From an uncultured Eubacteriales bacterium (GTDB lineage: Bacteria > Bacillota > Clostridia > Christensenellales > DTU072): a stretch of DNA of 64,000 nt. This document shows, piece by piece, positions 53,596-63,632 of this stretch (position 1 is the first letter of the stretch; each line of letters opens with the position of its first letter). The DNA lies in assembly GCA_949292905.1 (NCBI GenBank), contig CASFAV010000008.1:62001-126000 (forward strand). The letters run 5' to 3'. The notes below the pieces were generated by a model. It was given only the letters and a program-made list of their open reading frames with translations, made no database searches and was not told where the DNA came from. A program made the position numbers and the translations under genes.

Positions 53596-56500
53596 ATGGC
53601 AAAAAGTACCGACTTTCGTTCCGAACGCAGGCTGATATTATCGGCTTCGCCCGTGCTTATACTGGCGGCTCTTGCCGTCGTTCTCGCGCTCGCGTTTCTG
53701 TCGCCCGTGCCGGGTACGGCGTACGCCGCAGACGGTCTCACCGACGCTCAACTTTCGTTTACCGTCGATACCGGTTCCTACGTTGAAGGCACGGAGCACG
53801 ATGCCGGCAACGGTGTTTTCCCCGTTTTCACCCTTAAGTTTTCCGACGAGAACCCCAATCTCGCGCTGAGTACTTTCTGGTACGCTTTCGGCGATACCAG
53901 GGACGGCGTTCCGGAAGCGGATTCCGAAGAATGGACGGCGACTTCCGCTGCCGATTACGATCCCGTTTCGGGCACGCTCTCGCTCCATCTCGATACGATC
54001 GCGCGCGTCAATTATTCTCCCGAAACCAACAGCTTCCATAAATATATGTACTTCCGTTCGGGCACTACGGACGGATCGAGCTACTACGTAAGCAATCGCG
54101 TCATCGAAGTAAATATCGTCAACTGCGTTTCCGGCGACTATACCGTGGACAGCGTCAGAGCGTCCTATATGAGCGGCACCGGACTTTCCGATTACGACCT
54201 CTACTCCGACAATCCCGTGTGGGCGGCGTCGAGGATCACCGTTGTGGTGACTAACGACAGCGGCACTTACGACAACGCGAGGTTTTATTATCAACTCGAA
54301 GGCTACGATCCCGTGCCCTTCGTCAACAAGTCCACCGACAACGGCGACGGAACGTTCAGCTATTACGCCGAGGCTGTCGTGCCCGGCGAGGACAGCGGCA
54401 TACTCTCTTACGACGGCAGCTTCACGATAATCTCCACCGACCTTTCCGGTATCTATCAGTATACGCAGTCGGATATGAATATGCGGTTCGATATGGCGAC
54501 TCCCGAATTCGCCGTGACCGCCACCGTTCCGAGCGGCTCCTCGACCGCGGAGTATCCCGTAGGCAGCTGGACGAGCTCCAGGGTAACTTATACGCTTACC
54601 CCCCAAACGGTGCTTTCCGGAGCCAATTATTACTACGCTTTCGACCTTACCGACGAGTTTACCCCGATGCAACGCTCCGGCAACGGCTATACGCTGCCTA
54701 TCGAAACTCCCGGACAGACCACCGTTTATTTCAAGGCGATAAGCGGTTCCGGTATCGAGAATCTTTCGTCGGGTTATCTGACGAAAATAGATCCCGCCAA
54801 ACCTTCGGTGAATATTTCGGCGCGCGACGCCGCGGGCGCGGTCATACGTTCCGCAGGCACGGCGGCGGGCTCCGGCTACCGAGTCGAATATGCTAGCGAT
54901 TCCGTCACCTTCACCATCGCCAATTCTTCCTCGCAGCAGAACGGCAACACCGTTACGTATTACTACAGCACGGACGGCGTCGATTTCGTTCCGCTCACCG
55001 CCACCAACAACAATTACACGCTCACGCTGTCCAACGCGGCGGGCGCGATAGTCGGCGCAACTTATTATTTCCGTTTGAGCGCGCTCTCCGGGCTGTCGGA
55101 CACCGCGTCCTTCACCGTGACGGTGCTCGACAGCGATTATTACACTAATATGGAGATAGGGGAGACCCATCCCAACGCCGCGGGCTGGCTGCGCGAACCC
55201 GTCAAAGCGTATTTCACGATGCCCGCGGTGCTCGGTACCGACGACGAATATGAAATACGTTCCTTCGTTACGGGCGACGCTTCTACCGAGAGGATAGAGG
55301 ACGCTGCGATAGTCGAAGGCGCTCCCGCAAGCTACGTGCGTTACGAAGTGACGATAGACCGTATCCTGAACAGCCAGAGCGTGACGTTCAACGTCTACGA
55401 CAAGGCGCGCAACAAAGTGGAAGTATTCATGGGAGAGAACAAGACTCCCGTCACCGACGAGAACGGAGCGACGATACCGCTGCGCACGTCGGCGCTCAAG
55501 CTCGACACCACCGTGCCTTCGGCAACGGTGAGAGCGACTATCAACGGCTCAGATATAGAACTCGGCGCCGCCGACTGGTCGGCGGGAGAGGTACTCATCA
55601 CCATTACCCCCGACATTCCCGTTTCGGGCGTCAACTGTTATCCGATGATAGGCGGCAACCCCTCCGTCACTCCTATGATCATGAACGGAGGCGCGTTCAC
55701 CACGATAGTGGACGCCTCGGGCGTGTACGCGTTCAGACTCACTTCCGGCGCGGGCGTGAGCAAGGACTATTCGGTCACCGTCAATATCGACTCCGCGCCT
55801 CTCGAAGGGCAGGGGTTCAGCGCTTATACCGAGGATAAGAACGGCGAAAAGATAGCCGACCTCGATCTTACCGGGGAGGAAGTTCTCGTCGCCAACGATA
55901 TCCGTATCGTTTTCGCAACCAATCAGTCCGGACATTTCGACATATATTACGCGACTTATACCGGCGACGCGCCGCAGCTTGACGAGAGCAGCTACAAACT
56001 TTATGAACACGCCGAGGGCGAGGACCCCGACAGTATCCTTATAAGAATGCCCGAAGAAGGCACCGGCGTGGGCACGCTCAAATATTCCTTTATTTTGAGG
56101 AGCAAGGCTCAGAATTCGGCGGGCGAAGTAACTTCGCTCAGTCCTCAATACATATCCGTAGATTACGATATACGCGACTTTTCCGTATCGGTGATCATGT
56201 CTTCCGGTTCCGACGTATGGAACGGCAGCGCGATAGAATTCAGGATTTCGCCCGACGTCGACGAATCGGGCACGGCGCTTGAGGTAAAGACGTTCCAATA
56301 CCGTCTGTCGACGATAGGCGGCGAATGGATAACCATTCCCGCGGAGAGCGTGACGGGCGGCGTCGCCACGCTCGTGTTCAGCGGCATCAAGCAGTACGTG
56401 AACGAGGAGGAAGCGGCAAACGACGGCGCGACTACCGGCGCATATATGAGCTATAACGGCGAAATAATTTTCCGCGCATTGAACAGCGCGGGACACGCGA

Positions 56501-59376
56501 GCGCGGAAGCGTCCGTGAACGTCAAAGTCGACGTTTCGACGCCCGACCCTCGCTACGCGATAGCGCAGTCGGCAGGCGAGATAGTATTCAACGACGGTAA
56601 CGGCAAATACGTCGTATACAGCAATCAGGACGTGCGCTACGTCGTGCCCGACGGAGCGATCTTTAATCAGAAAGCGCCCATAACCTATTATTACAGAGAT
56701 CCGAGAACGGACGGGAGCGAGGAGATAGGAGACATCTCCGAATGGACGCGGCTCGGCGGCAACGGTATCACGCTCGAATCCGGCAAAGATTACTGGTTAT
56801 ACGCGGTCAACAGCGTGGGCAAGGGCAGCGCGCTTTATAAAGTGATAGTGCAGAAGGAGACCTCCGCTCCTACCGCAACGGTTACGGGCGGGACGGAAGG
56901 CGCGGGCGGCGTGCTCGAGTTCAACTGGACGGACAACGCCGTGGTGCAGGTACGCGCCGTATCCTCGACGCCCGTATACTTCTGGTACAGCCTCGACGGC
57001 GGCGCCGAATGGATAAGGGTTTCCGAGACCGCCACGCCCGTTTCCGGCGGCACGGTCAACAAGAGCATTACGTTCTCCGCCACCGAAGGCGCGGACGAAT
57101 TCACGATACCCGGCAACAGGCTGGATACCGTTATTTTCAAGATCACCAACCTGTCCGGCTCCGAATACGTCATTCCCAAGTCGGTCATCGTGAGGATAGA
57201 CAGCGCTTCGCCCGCGTTCAAGGTGGATTTCAGCACGCCTTCTTCGGGCGTGATAGCGTCGAGCGACGCAGAAAACGGACTGGCGGGGTTGGAGTACTGG
57301 TACCCCGAGGCGATCACCGCCACGATAACTCCCCTGAGCTACAACCCCGGCGGCGTGATATACACCTACAGTCTCAGCGAAGCGGGACCTTACGAGAATA
57401 TGCGCACCAACATGTTCTCCACCGACGACATAGTGGGCTTTGCCGGCAACGGCGAAGTGACGATATGGATACGCGCCGTAGCCAACGCGAACCTTTTGAG
57501 CGTAGTGCAGAGCTACACCTTGCGCGTGGATAAGGTGATGCCCGAATTCGAGCTCACCGGACAGGCGAACAAGGACGGCGTGAGTAAAGGAAAGCTAACT
57601 TCGGGTACCTGGACCAATGCGGACGAGGTAGTCATTTCGCGCAGTACGAGCGTCGAGAACAAATCCGGCGTGACTTATACCTATTATCTTTCGGACAACC
57701 CCGGGCAGTCCACGGTATGGGCGGCGGGACAGACCGTCACGGTGACCAAGCTTGCGACCCTGTACGTGAGCGCGGAAAGCGGCGCGGGGCTCAGAGTAGA
57801 CAAGACCTTCGAAGTCAAGATAGACAAAGTGGCGCCGATAATCCACGCCGGCAACATCGTCAACAAAGTGGACGCCGTCAATATTTACGACGCGTACACC
57901 TATTATATCGACCAGGTCATCACTTATACGGAGGACAACCTCAAGAGCGCGATGTACAATAACTTCCCGCTCTCCAACGGACAGATAATAGCGACCAACA
58001 CCGTCGACAACAGCAACGGCGGCTTCGTACATATCGTCGTGGAAGACATGGCGGGGAACAAAGCCGAACTCATATTCTATATGAGCGTGTTCGAGCTCAC
58101 GGTCAGCAATATAGAATTGAGCGACGAGCACCGTAAGCTGCTCGACAGGCTGGAATCCGATTTCGAAGCGGCGCAGAGCACGCTCACATCGAGCCGTCAG
58201 CAGTATTTCGCGACGCTCATTTCCCGTCTGAACGACCGTCTCGTGATGCTCGAGAAGCAAGTCGAGGATTACCAGGGATACCTGAGACGTATCAACGAGC
58301 AGGCGAGCTTCGAGCTTCAGTCAGATTACGAGACGATGTATACCTACATCAACTATTTTATTTCGGAAGACGATCTCATCCGTTATCCCGAGTGGCAGCA
58401 GGAGAAGATCAAAGAGGGCATTTACGAGAGTTATTACAACAAGCTCCTCTCCGAATACTATAAGCTCGACGCGCTCATGGCGGACGTGCGTTCGGTGCAG
58501 AACAGCGTTATCGCGCTTCCCGCCACCAACGTCGTCGAGAAGACCGATTATCAGTCGGTGATACGCGTATATAACGCCTACGATTCGCTGTCGAGAGACC
58601 AGAAGACGGTATTCAAATCCAATCTTTACAATAAACTGATAGAACTGAAGCGTATCTGCGAAGTACTGTTGTTGCAGGACGAATCGACGGGCATTTCGAT
58701 AGACGGCGACAAGCTCGTTGGCGAAACCGCGGGCGTAATGCTCGAAGTGGTGTCGTATTCTCCCGAGAGCGAGCTGTTCATCCAGGCGCAGACCAGTCTG
58801 TACAACATGCTCACGGCGAACGATCCGAGGAAGGTGCTTACCATCAATCAGCTCACTCTTACCGGTTTCGGTTCGCAGTATGACACGGGCGAAGTTACGA
58901 TCACGCTGCCTATCCCCGAAGATTATCAGAATTACGTGTATTTCGCGGTTTACAGACTGAGCGCGGACGGCACGATCACCCCCGTGAGCGGCGTAAGACG
59001 CACGCCCGACGGCGCGGACGTGTATTTCACCTCGATGCAGCTCGACACCTATATCCTCGCCACCTCCGCCAACGTGGTGGTCCGCGAAGATCCCGCCAAG
59101 ATCTACGGCTCGATAGCGGGTATTGAGATAGACGGCACGTTGCTTACCTACATCACTTATTCGGTGGTGGGAATGTTCGTGATTTTCGTGGCGATCATCA
59201 TTATCGTCGCGTTGCGCAGAAGGAAGTTCCTGCAGAGCTACAACCGCGACCACAAGAAGGCGCTCGCCCGCCGCGGCATCACGAGGATACCGAAGGGCAA
59301 TCCTCCTCCTCCCTCCAATCCCGCTCGCCCCGAGGAGCGCGTGAGCCACGAGCACAACGTTTATTACAGGAAATAG
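53596..59376 (+). CDS. Giant membrane-anchored surface protein with Ig-like repeats
   Basis: The 1926-residue product has a signal peptide (hydrophobic about 14-36, cleavage near AYAADG). About 1450 residues of beta-sandwich repeats of roughly 90-110 residues follow, with recurring YYYSTDG/YYYAFD strands, SGAGV/SGAGL loops and short KIDxxxP linkers, an Ig-like or Fn3-like string. Residues 1510-1700 turn helical and charged and may form a coiled coil (LDRLESDFEAAQ, LNDRLVMLEKQVEDYQ). A last beta domain (about 1720-1830) precedes one transmembrane helix (about 1847-1873) and a basic tail of about 50 residues. No LPxTG motif is present. GGGAGG precedes the ATG. The architecture fits an adhesin or sensor of the cell surface; the ligand is unknown. 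Confidence 0.83.
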   Translation: MAKSTDFRSERRLILSASPVLILAALAVVLALAFLSPVPGTAYAADGLTDAQLSFTVDTGSYVEGTEHDAGNGVFPVFTLKFSDENPNLALSTFWYAFGDTRDGVPEADSEEWTATSAADYDPVSGTLSLHLDTIARVNYSPETNSFHKYMYFRSGTTDGSSYYVSNRVIEVNIVNCVSGDYTVDSVRASYMSGTGLSDYDLYSDNPVWAASRITVVVTNDSGTYDNARFYYQLEGYDPVPFVNKSTDNGDGTFSYYAEAVVPGEDSGILSYDGSFTIISTDLSGIYQYTQSDMNMRFDMATPEFAVTATVPSGSSTAEYPVGSWTSSRVTYTLTPQTVLSGANYYYAFDLTDEFTPMQRSGNGYTLPIETPGQTTVYFKAISGSGIENLSSGYLTKIDPAKPSVNISARDAAGAVIRSAGTAAGSGYRVEYASDSVTFTIANSSSQQNGNTVTYYYSTDGVDFVPLTATNNNYTLTLSNAAGAIVGATYYFRLSALSGLSDTASFTVTVLDSDYYTNMEIGETHPNAAGWLREPVKAYFTMPAVLGTDDEYEIRSFVTGDASTERIEDAAIVEGAPASYVRYEVTIDRILNSQSVTFNVYDKARNKVEVFMGENKTPVTDENGATIPLRTSALKLDTTVPSATVRATINGSDIELGAADWSAGEVLITITPDIPVSGVNCYPMIGGNPSVTPMIMNGGAFTTIVDASGVYAFRLTSGAGVSKDYSVTVNIDSAPLEGQGFSAYTEDKNGEKIADLDLTGEEVLVANDIRIVFATNQSGHFDIYYATYTGDAPQLDESSYKLYEHAEGEDPDSILIRMPEEGTGVGTLKYSFILRSKAQNSAGEVTSLSPQYISVDYDIRDFSVSVIMSSGSDVWNGSAIEFRISPDVDESGTALEVKTFQYRLSTIGGEWITIPAESVTGGVATLVFSGIKQYVNEEEAANDGATTGAYMSYNGEIIFRALNSAGHASAEASVNVKVDVSTPDPRYAIAQSAGEIVFNDGNGKYVVYSNQDVRYVVPDGAIFNQKAPITYYYRDPRTDGSEEIGDISEWTRLGGNGITLESGKDYWLYAVNSVGKGSALYKVIVQKETSAPTATVTGGTEGAGGVLEFNWTDNAVVQVRAVSSTPVYFWYSLDGGAEWIRVSETATPVSGGTVNKSITFSATEGADEFTIPGNRLDTVIFKITNLSGSEYVIPKSVIVRIDSASPAFKVDFSTPSSGVIASSDAENGLAGLEYWYPEAITATITPLSYNPGGVIYTYSLSEAGPYENMRTNMFSTDDIVGFAGNGEVTIWIRAVANANLLSVVQSYTLRVDKVMPEFELTGQANKDGVSKGKLTSGTWTNADEVVISRSTSVENKSGVTYTYYLSDNPGQSTVWAAGQTVTVTKLATLYVSAESGAGLRVDKTFEVKIDKVAPIIHAGNIVNKVDAVNIYDAYTYYIDQVITYTEDNLKSAMYNNFPLSNGQIIATNTVDNSNGGFVHIVVEDMAGNKAELIFYMSVFELTVSNIELSDEHRKLLDRLESDFEAAQSTLTSSRQQYFATLISRLNDRLVMLEKQVEDYQGYLRRINEQASFELQSDYETMYTYINYFISEDDLIRYPEWQQEKIKEGIYESYYNKLLSEYYKLDALMADVRSVQNSVIALPATNVVEKTDYQSVIRVYNAYDSLSRDQKTVFKSNLYNKLIELKRICEVLLLQDESTGISIDGDKLVGETAGVMLEVVSYSPESELFIQAQTSLYNMLTANDPRKVLTINQLTLTGFGSQYDTGEVTITLPIPEDYQNYVYFAVYRLSADGTITPVSGVRRTPDGADVYFTSMQLDTYILATSANVVVREDPAKIYGSIAGIEIDGTLLTYITYSVVGMFVIFVAIIIIVALRRRKFLQSYNRDHKKALARRGITRIPKGNPPPPSNPARPEERVSHEHNVYYRK

Positions 59377-59392
59377 TTTTTTAAGTGTACCG

Positions 59393-59420
59393 CGGGCGCG
59401 GCGCACGTGCGCCGCGCCCG
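59393..59420. other. Perfect 28-bp palindrome before the SCP2-like gene
   Basis: Arms of 14 bp, CGGGCGCGGCGCAC (59393-59406) and its complement (59407-59420), with no loop. A TATAAT follows at 59430-59435, whose -35 position would fall in the right arm. It may be a terminator stem without T-run for the giant gene, an operator for the next promoter, or both. Confidence 0.6.
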
Positions 59421-59464
59421 ATACAACTATATAATAAATTTTAATCGGTAAAAGGAGGTACGAA

Positions 59465-60253
59465 ATGACAATCGATGTAAAAACTTTGGCGTATGTCAAT
59501 TTTTACGCGGCAATAGGCACTTTGGAGAAGTACGTCGAGTATGACGAGAGCGCCAAAGCGCTTGCGGCGCAACAGGACATCGTTGTTAGATTCAACGTCA
59601 AGGGCGGTCCGGACGGCGTCGTCGTTTTCAAGGACGGCAAGGTCAAAGTGCTCCCGTACGACGGAGAGCGCAAGGTGGACATCAATCTCTATTGCTCCAG
59701 TTGCGATCAGTTCAACAAAGTGGTCGCCGGTACGGCGATGCCCATACCCACGAAAGGACTTTTCAAAACGCTTGCTTTCATGGGTAAGCCCGAAAGCCCC
59801 TTCAACGTACTGACCGGCAAGATGGCGGAGATAATGAGGAAAAAGGAATTCGCTTCGCAGGAAGAGAAGGATCTCAGCACGAAGCTCGCGTTCTACGCCA
59901 TGGTCGCGGGAATAGCGGAAGTCGGCAATCACGATCCTATCGCGCGTTACGCGATGAAACGCATACTTGACGGAGAGATCAGCCTCGGGATCAAAGACGA
60001 ATGCTACGCCACCCTTGTCAAATCGGGCGGCAGCGACGACAAGGAAGCGCGTCTTACCTGCAAACGCAGGAAAGCCGACAACGGCAGGGCGTTCATGACC
60101 TTCGCCGATCTCGAAACGGCTAAAGGTCTTATCGACGGCGTACTGGATTCGATGGCGTGCATAAGCAGCGGCAAGCTCGACACGAGGGGACACATGCTCA
60201 TGCTCGACAATCTGAACAAGATCCTCAATATAGTACCCAAGTATCTGGCATAG
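59465..60253 (+). CDS. SCP2-like domain protein, unknown function
   Basis: The 262-residue soluble protein resembles the sterol-carrier-protein-2 fold in its first half. A DIVVRFNVKGGPDGVVVFKDG strand pair precedes VDINLYCSSCDQFNKVVAG, then a TKGLFKTLAFMGK stretch like the SCP2 lipid-binding helix. The second half is helical with no known motif. The SCP2 likeness is judged by eye and is only moderate. An AAGGAGG site sits 6 nt upstream, and the aminotransferase gene starts within 10 nt of its stop, so the two are a translational pair and probably act in the same pathway. Confidence 0.6.
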   Translation: MTIDVKTLAYVNFYAAIGTLEKYVEYDESAKALAAQQDIVVRFNVKGGPDGVVVFKDGKVKVLPYDGERKVDINLYCSSCDQFNKVVAGTAMPIPTKGLFKTLAFMGKPESPFNVLTGKMAEIMRKKEFASQEEKDLSTKLAFYAMVAGIAEVGNHDPIARYAMKRILDGEISLGIKDECYATLVKSGGSDDKEARLTCKRRKADNGRAFMTFADLETAKGLIDGVLDSMACISSGKLDTRGHMLMLDNLNKILNIVPKYLA

Positions 60254-60263
60254 GAGGTGCATG

Positions 60264-61526
60264 ATGACTAAGACGTATACCTATGAGAACAATGTAAAAA
60301 CAATGATACGCGCGGGTAAAGTCATACCCTGCGGCGTATACGGACACCTCGGTCCCGCCGAAGGCTGTATGATACCTTCCTCGGCGTATCCTTTCTTCCT
60401 AGAGAAAGCGAAGGGCTCCGAGATGTGGGACGTGGACGGCAACCGTTTCATCGACTATATGTGCGGATACGGACCGAACGTGTCGGGATATTGCGACGAC
60501 GAGATAGACGCGGCGGCTCAGGCGCAGATAATGAAGGGCAACTGCACTTCGCTTCCTTCGCACATAATGGTGGACTTTGCGGAACTGCTTACCGCGACCG
60601 TACATAAGGACTGGGCGTTCTTCTGCAAGAACGGCGGCGACGTCACCTCCTTCGCGATAATGATCTCCCGTTACTACACGGGCAAGAAAAAGATCATTTT
60701 CGTCAATAACTATTATCACGGCGTGGCGCCCTGGACGCAGAAACCCGACACCCCCGGAACGCTGTGGGACGACTGCCACAACGCGCTGTACGTGAACTGG
60801 AACGACGTCGAAGGGCTGAAGAAGACGATAGAGGAGAATAAAGACGATATCGCCTGCTTCATCTCCACGCCTTACATGCACGGCAACTTCGTGGACAACG
60901 AACTTCCCGCGGAAGGATACTGGCAGGCGGTACGCAAGCTCTGCACCGACAACGGTATAATCCTCATCATCGACGATATCCGCGCGGGATTCCGTATGTC
61001 GCTCGAGGGCTCCGACAGATACTTCGGCTTCGAGGCCGACCTCATCACCTTCTGCAAAGCGCTCGCCAACGGCTATAACGTCAGCGCGCTGTGCGGTAAG
61101 GAATTCCTTAAAGGCGCGGCGTCCACCGTACCGTATACCGGAAGCTACTGGATGAGCGCGGTGCCGTTTGCGGCGGGTATAGCAAACATCAACAAGCTCA
61201 TCAAGAACAACGCCTGCGAGCACTTCAAGGCGATGGGCGAAAGGCTGCTCGCGGGGCTTCACAAGACCGCGAAGGAATTGAACGTTCCGCTTATTTCTTC
61301 GGGACATCCCGCGCTGTTCTATCTCAGGATAGAGGACAAGAACAACAACTTCCTCATTCATCAGGAATGGATAGCGGAATGCGTGAAGCGCGGCGTGTTC
61401 TTCACCAGCCACCACAATCACTTCATCAACCTGTCGCTTACGCCTGCGCTCGTGGACGAAACGGTGACCATAGCGAGCGAAGCCATGGAAGTGATGGTCA
61501 AGAACCATCCCGAGCTGTTCAGATAA
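60264..61526 (+). CDS. Class III PLP-dependent aminotransferase / aminomutase-like enzyme
   Basis: Two ATGs lie in tandem; I prefer the one at 60264 because AGGAGG ends 6 nt before it (3 nt for 60261). The protein of about 420 residues belongs to fold type I class III, close to glutamate-1-semialdehyde aminomutase. It has the N-terminal MWDVDGNRFIDYMCGYGP, IIDDIRAGFR with the PLP-pyridine Asp, and the Schiff-base Lys in TFCKALANG (Lys265 from this start). The usual GAMA-type phosphate site is replaced by CKNGGDVTSFAI. No heme biosynthesis genes are nearby, so true HemL is unlikely. It is coupled to the SCP2-like gene; the substrate is unknown. Confidence 0.87.
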   Translation: MTKTYTYENNVKTMIRAGKVIPCGVYGHLGPAEGCMIPSSAYPFFLEKAKGSEMWDVDGNRFIDYMCGYGPNVSGYCDDEIDAAAQAQIMKGNCTSLPSHIMVDFAELLTATVHKDWAFFCKNGGDVTSFAIMISRYYTGKKKIIFVNNYYHGVAPWTQKPDTPGTLWDDCHNALYVNWNDVEGLKKTIEENKDDIACFISTPYMHGNFVDNELPAEGYWQAVRKLCTDNGIILIIDDIRAGFRMSLEGSDRYFGFEADLITFCKALANGYNVSALCGKEFLKGAASTVPYTGSYWMSAVPFAAGIANINKLIKNNACEHFKAMGERLLAGLHKTAKELNVPLISSGHPALFYLRIEDKNNNFLIHQEWIAECVKRGVFFTSHHNHFINLSLTPALVDETVTIASEAMEVMVKNHPELFR

Positions 61527-61622
61527 AGGTTTGCGGCAACGCCGGCGCCGAACGATATTCTGCGCTACGGGTGACCGTAGGTAACAAAACGGAAGCCTTT
61601 TACGAACAAAAAAGAAACCAGA

Positions 61623-61655
61623 CCGAACCGCCGCACATTACGTGCGGCGGTTCGG
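61623..61655. other. Perfect 14-bp-arm hairpin upstream of rmuC
   Basis: CCGAACCGCCGCAC (61623-61636), loop ATTAC, GTGCGGCGGTTCGG (61642-61655). No T-run follows on the plus strand; on the minus strand TTTCTTTTTTG follows at a distance of about 5 nt. The plus-strand A-run before it makes a reversed terminator, although no minus-strand gene lies upstream. Confidence 0.55.
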
Positions 61656-61710
61656 AAAGTATGCGCTTACGCCGCGTCAGAACGCGGCGCGAGAGGCGAG
61701 GGGTAAAGAA

Positions 61711-62994
61711 ATGGAATATTTCGAATACATAGTTATCGCGTTGGTCGCGGTACTCATAGCGGCTGTGGCGATACTTACGGTCGCCGTTATAAAACTCGGA
61801 CGGAGCAAAGGCGGCGGCGACGTGAAGTCGGTAGAAAACAGACTTACCGCGGAAGCCGAAGCCATAAAGGCTACCGTCACCGCGGCGAACGACGCGACCG
61901 CGAAAGCGTTGCAGGCGGGTATGACTGCCACCAACGAGCAGGTCATCGAGCGCGTCAAGGAAATGGCGCGCACGAACGAACAGCGCATAGGGGAGATGAA
62001 ATTACAGCTCGGGACGAGTCTTAAGGAGATGAAGGAGGAGCTGGAGAGGAGTCTCACCCGCGTGCGCGAGGATAACGCGAAACAGCTCGAGAGCATACGC
62101 GGCACCGTGGACGAGAAGCTCACCAAAACTCTCGAAGAGAAATTGACGTTATCCTTCAAGAACGTATCCGATTCGCTCGACAAGCTGTATAAGAACCTCG
62201 GCGAGCTCAAGTCGCTGGATACGAGCCTTACCGATCTCAACAAGATGCTGAACGGCGTGAAAACGCGCGGCAACTGGGGAGAAATGTCTTTGGAAGCGTT
62301 ATTGCAGGAGATACTCATACCGCAGCAGTACGAGAAGCAGAGCCGAATGGGCAGGCGGGTAAAGGAGGCGGTGGATTTCGCGATAATCCTGCCCGGAGCA
62401 AAGGACGATAAAGTGTATCTGCCGATAGACTCCAAATTCCCTGCGGAGGACTTCCTGAGAATGGCGGACGCGCTCAACGAGGGCAATGCGGAAGAATACA
62501 AAATGAGCCGCGACTCGCTCGCGCGTACCGTTAAGAGCCAGGCAATAAGTATCAAAAACAAATATATAGCGCCGCCGTCCACTACCGATTTCGCGATAAT
62601 GTATCTGCCCGTCGAAAGCCTGTATGCGGAAGTGTTGCGCATAGACGGTCTTGCGGAAAGTCTGCAACGCGATTACCGCGTGGTGGTAGCGGGGCCCACG
62701 AACATAGCGGCGCTCCTCAACAGCCTGAGAATGGGCTTCCGCACCCTACAGGTGCAGAAGAATTCGGTGGAGGTGTTCAAAATACTCGTCGGCTTCCGCA
62801 AGGACTTCGAAACTTTCCTTACGGAAATAAACAGAGCGCGCACGCAGATGGAAACGGTACAGAATACCCTCGACAAGGCGGCGCAGCGAACCGACATAAT
62901 CAAGAAAAAGCTCGCCAAAACGGAAGGCATAGAGAGCGATTTCGACGACGGGACGGGGAGCGGCGCGCCCGCGGGACTGCCGCCGTTGATATAA
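61711..62994 (+). CDS. rmuC: RmuC family DNA recombination protein
   Basis: RmuC-type proteins limit inversions at short inverted repeats and contain a restriction-endonuclease-like core. I chose the ATG at 61711 (MEYFEYIVIALVA), preceded by GCGAGGGG; an upstream ATG at 61642 lies within the hairpin region. The 427 residues comprise an N-terminal membrane helix (about 7-27), a long coiled coil (about 35-165), and the RmuC domain. That domain shows RGNWGEMSLEALLQEIL, DFAIILPG, LPIDSKFP and VVVAGPTNIAALLNSLRMGFRTLQ. Length is normal for the family. A terminator follows. Confidence 0.93.
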   Translation: MEYFEYIVIALVAVLIAAVAILTVAVIKLGRSKGGGDVKSVENRLTAEAEAIKATVTAANDATAKALQAGMTATNEQVIERVKEMARTNEQRIGEMKLQLGTSLKEMKEELERSLTRVREDNAKQLESIRGTVDEKLTKTLEEKLTLSFKNVSDSLDKLYKNLGELKSLDTSLTDLNKMLNGVKTRGNWGEMSLEALLQEILIPQQYEKQSRMGRRVKEAVDFAIILPGAKDDKVYLPIDSKFPAEDFLRMADALNEGNAEEYKMSRDSLARTVKSQAISIKNKYIAPPSTTDFAIMYLPVESLYAEVLRIDGLAESLQRDYRVVVAGPTNIAALLNSLRMGFRTLQVQKNSVEVFKILVGFRKDFETFLTEINRARTQMETVQNTLDKAAQRTDIIKKKLAKTEGIESDFDDGTGSGAPAGLPPLI

Positions 62995-63005
62995 AAACGT
63001 ATGAA

Positions 63006-63032
63006 AAAAACGCGCGGAAGCGCGTTTTTTTA
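63006..63032 (+). terminator. Terminator of rmuC
   Basis: AACGCGC (63009-63015), loop GGAA, GCGCGTT (63020-63026), then a run of T. Confidence 0.9.
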
Positions 63033-63143
63033 TTCGACAGGGGAGCTCTCACGCGCCGCAAGCGGCGGCGCAAACGCAAATCGCCCTTTGACGAGCGATC
63101 GAAAGGCGTTTTTAGGGGGATTGCGATATCCTACTATCGGTTG

Positions 63144-63509
63144 TTACAGCAATTCGATGAGTTTGAGCGCCCTTCTGAGAGCGAGATCGGACGATATCCT
63201 CAGCATCGCGGGCACGTCCGCATAACTCTTCTTGTCCGAGAGATCCTTGAGAGGGTATTTCGCGAGTTCTTCGTTTGCGGGATCGAGGGCGAGATGCAGT
63301 CTTATGCTTTTGCCGATGATACTTATCTTCGCTATCGCCTTACGTCCGAGATTATAAGTGGCGCATTTTTTACTGATGCGCTCGTGCACCTTTTTCTTTG
63401 CGAGCAATGCTTCCTTGATTGCGTCAACAGCCGCTTTTTTGTCGGCGTCGAGAGCCGCATACTTCTCGGCGAAAGTCTTACTGGTGCCGTTGATTTCGAA
63501 TTCAGCCAT
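63144..63509 (-). CDS. Small protein, unknown function
   Basis: The ATG at 63509 is chosen because AGGAGG lies 9-10 nt upstream; this gives 121 residues (MAEFEINGTSKTFAEK...). The protein is lysine- and alanine-rich and helical at the N-terminus. A beta-strand pair follows (KISIIGKSIRLHLALDP) and then a conserved-looking end (KYPLKDLSDKKSYADVPAMLRI). I recall similar end segments in uncharacterised clostridial proteins but no named family. The gene has its own strong promoter and a 90-nt leader. No neighbour suggests a role. Confidence 0.7.
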   Translation of the reverse strand: MAEFEINGTSKTFAEKYAALDADKKAAVDAIKEALLAKKKVHERISKKCATYNLGRKAIAKISIIGKSIRLHLALDPANEELAKYPLKDLSDKKSYADVPAMLRISSDLALRRALKLIELL

Positions 63510-63603
63510 GATAAGGGTCCTCCTGTTTTCTTTATTTCCGTTTTCCCAACGCAGTAGGTTGGTTTTCGGCTTTTTCAAGGCAAAACAGCCTTTTACCGAC
63601 TAT

Positions 63604-63632
63604 AGAATATCACGAATGAAAAAGGATGTCAA
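63604..63632 (-). promoter_or_regulatory. Promoter of the 63144-63509 gene
   Basis: On the minus strand TTGACA (63627-63632), 17-nt spacer, TATTCT (63604-63609). The leader contains an AAGGC/GCCTT stem near 63570-63590. Confidence 0.8.
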
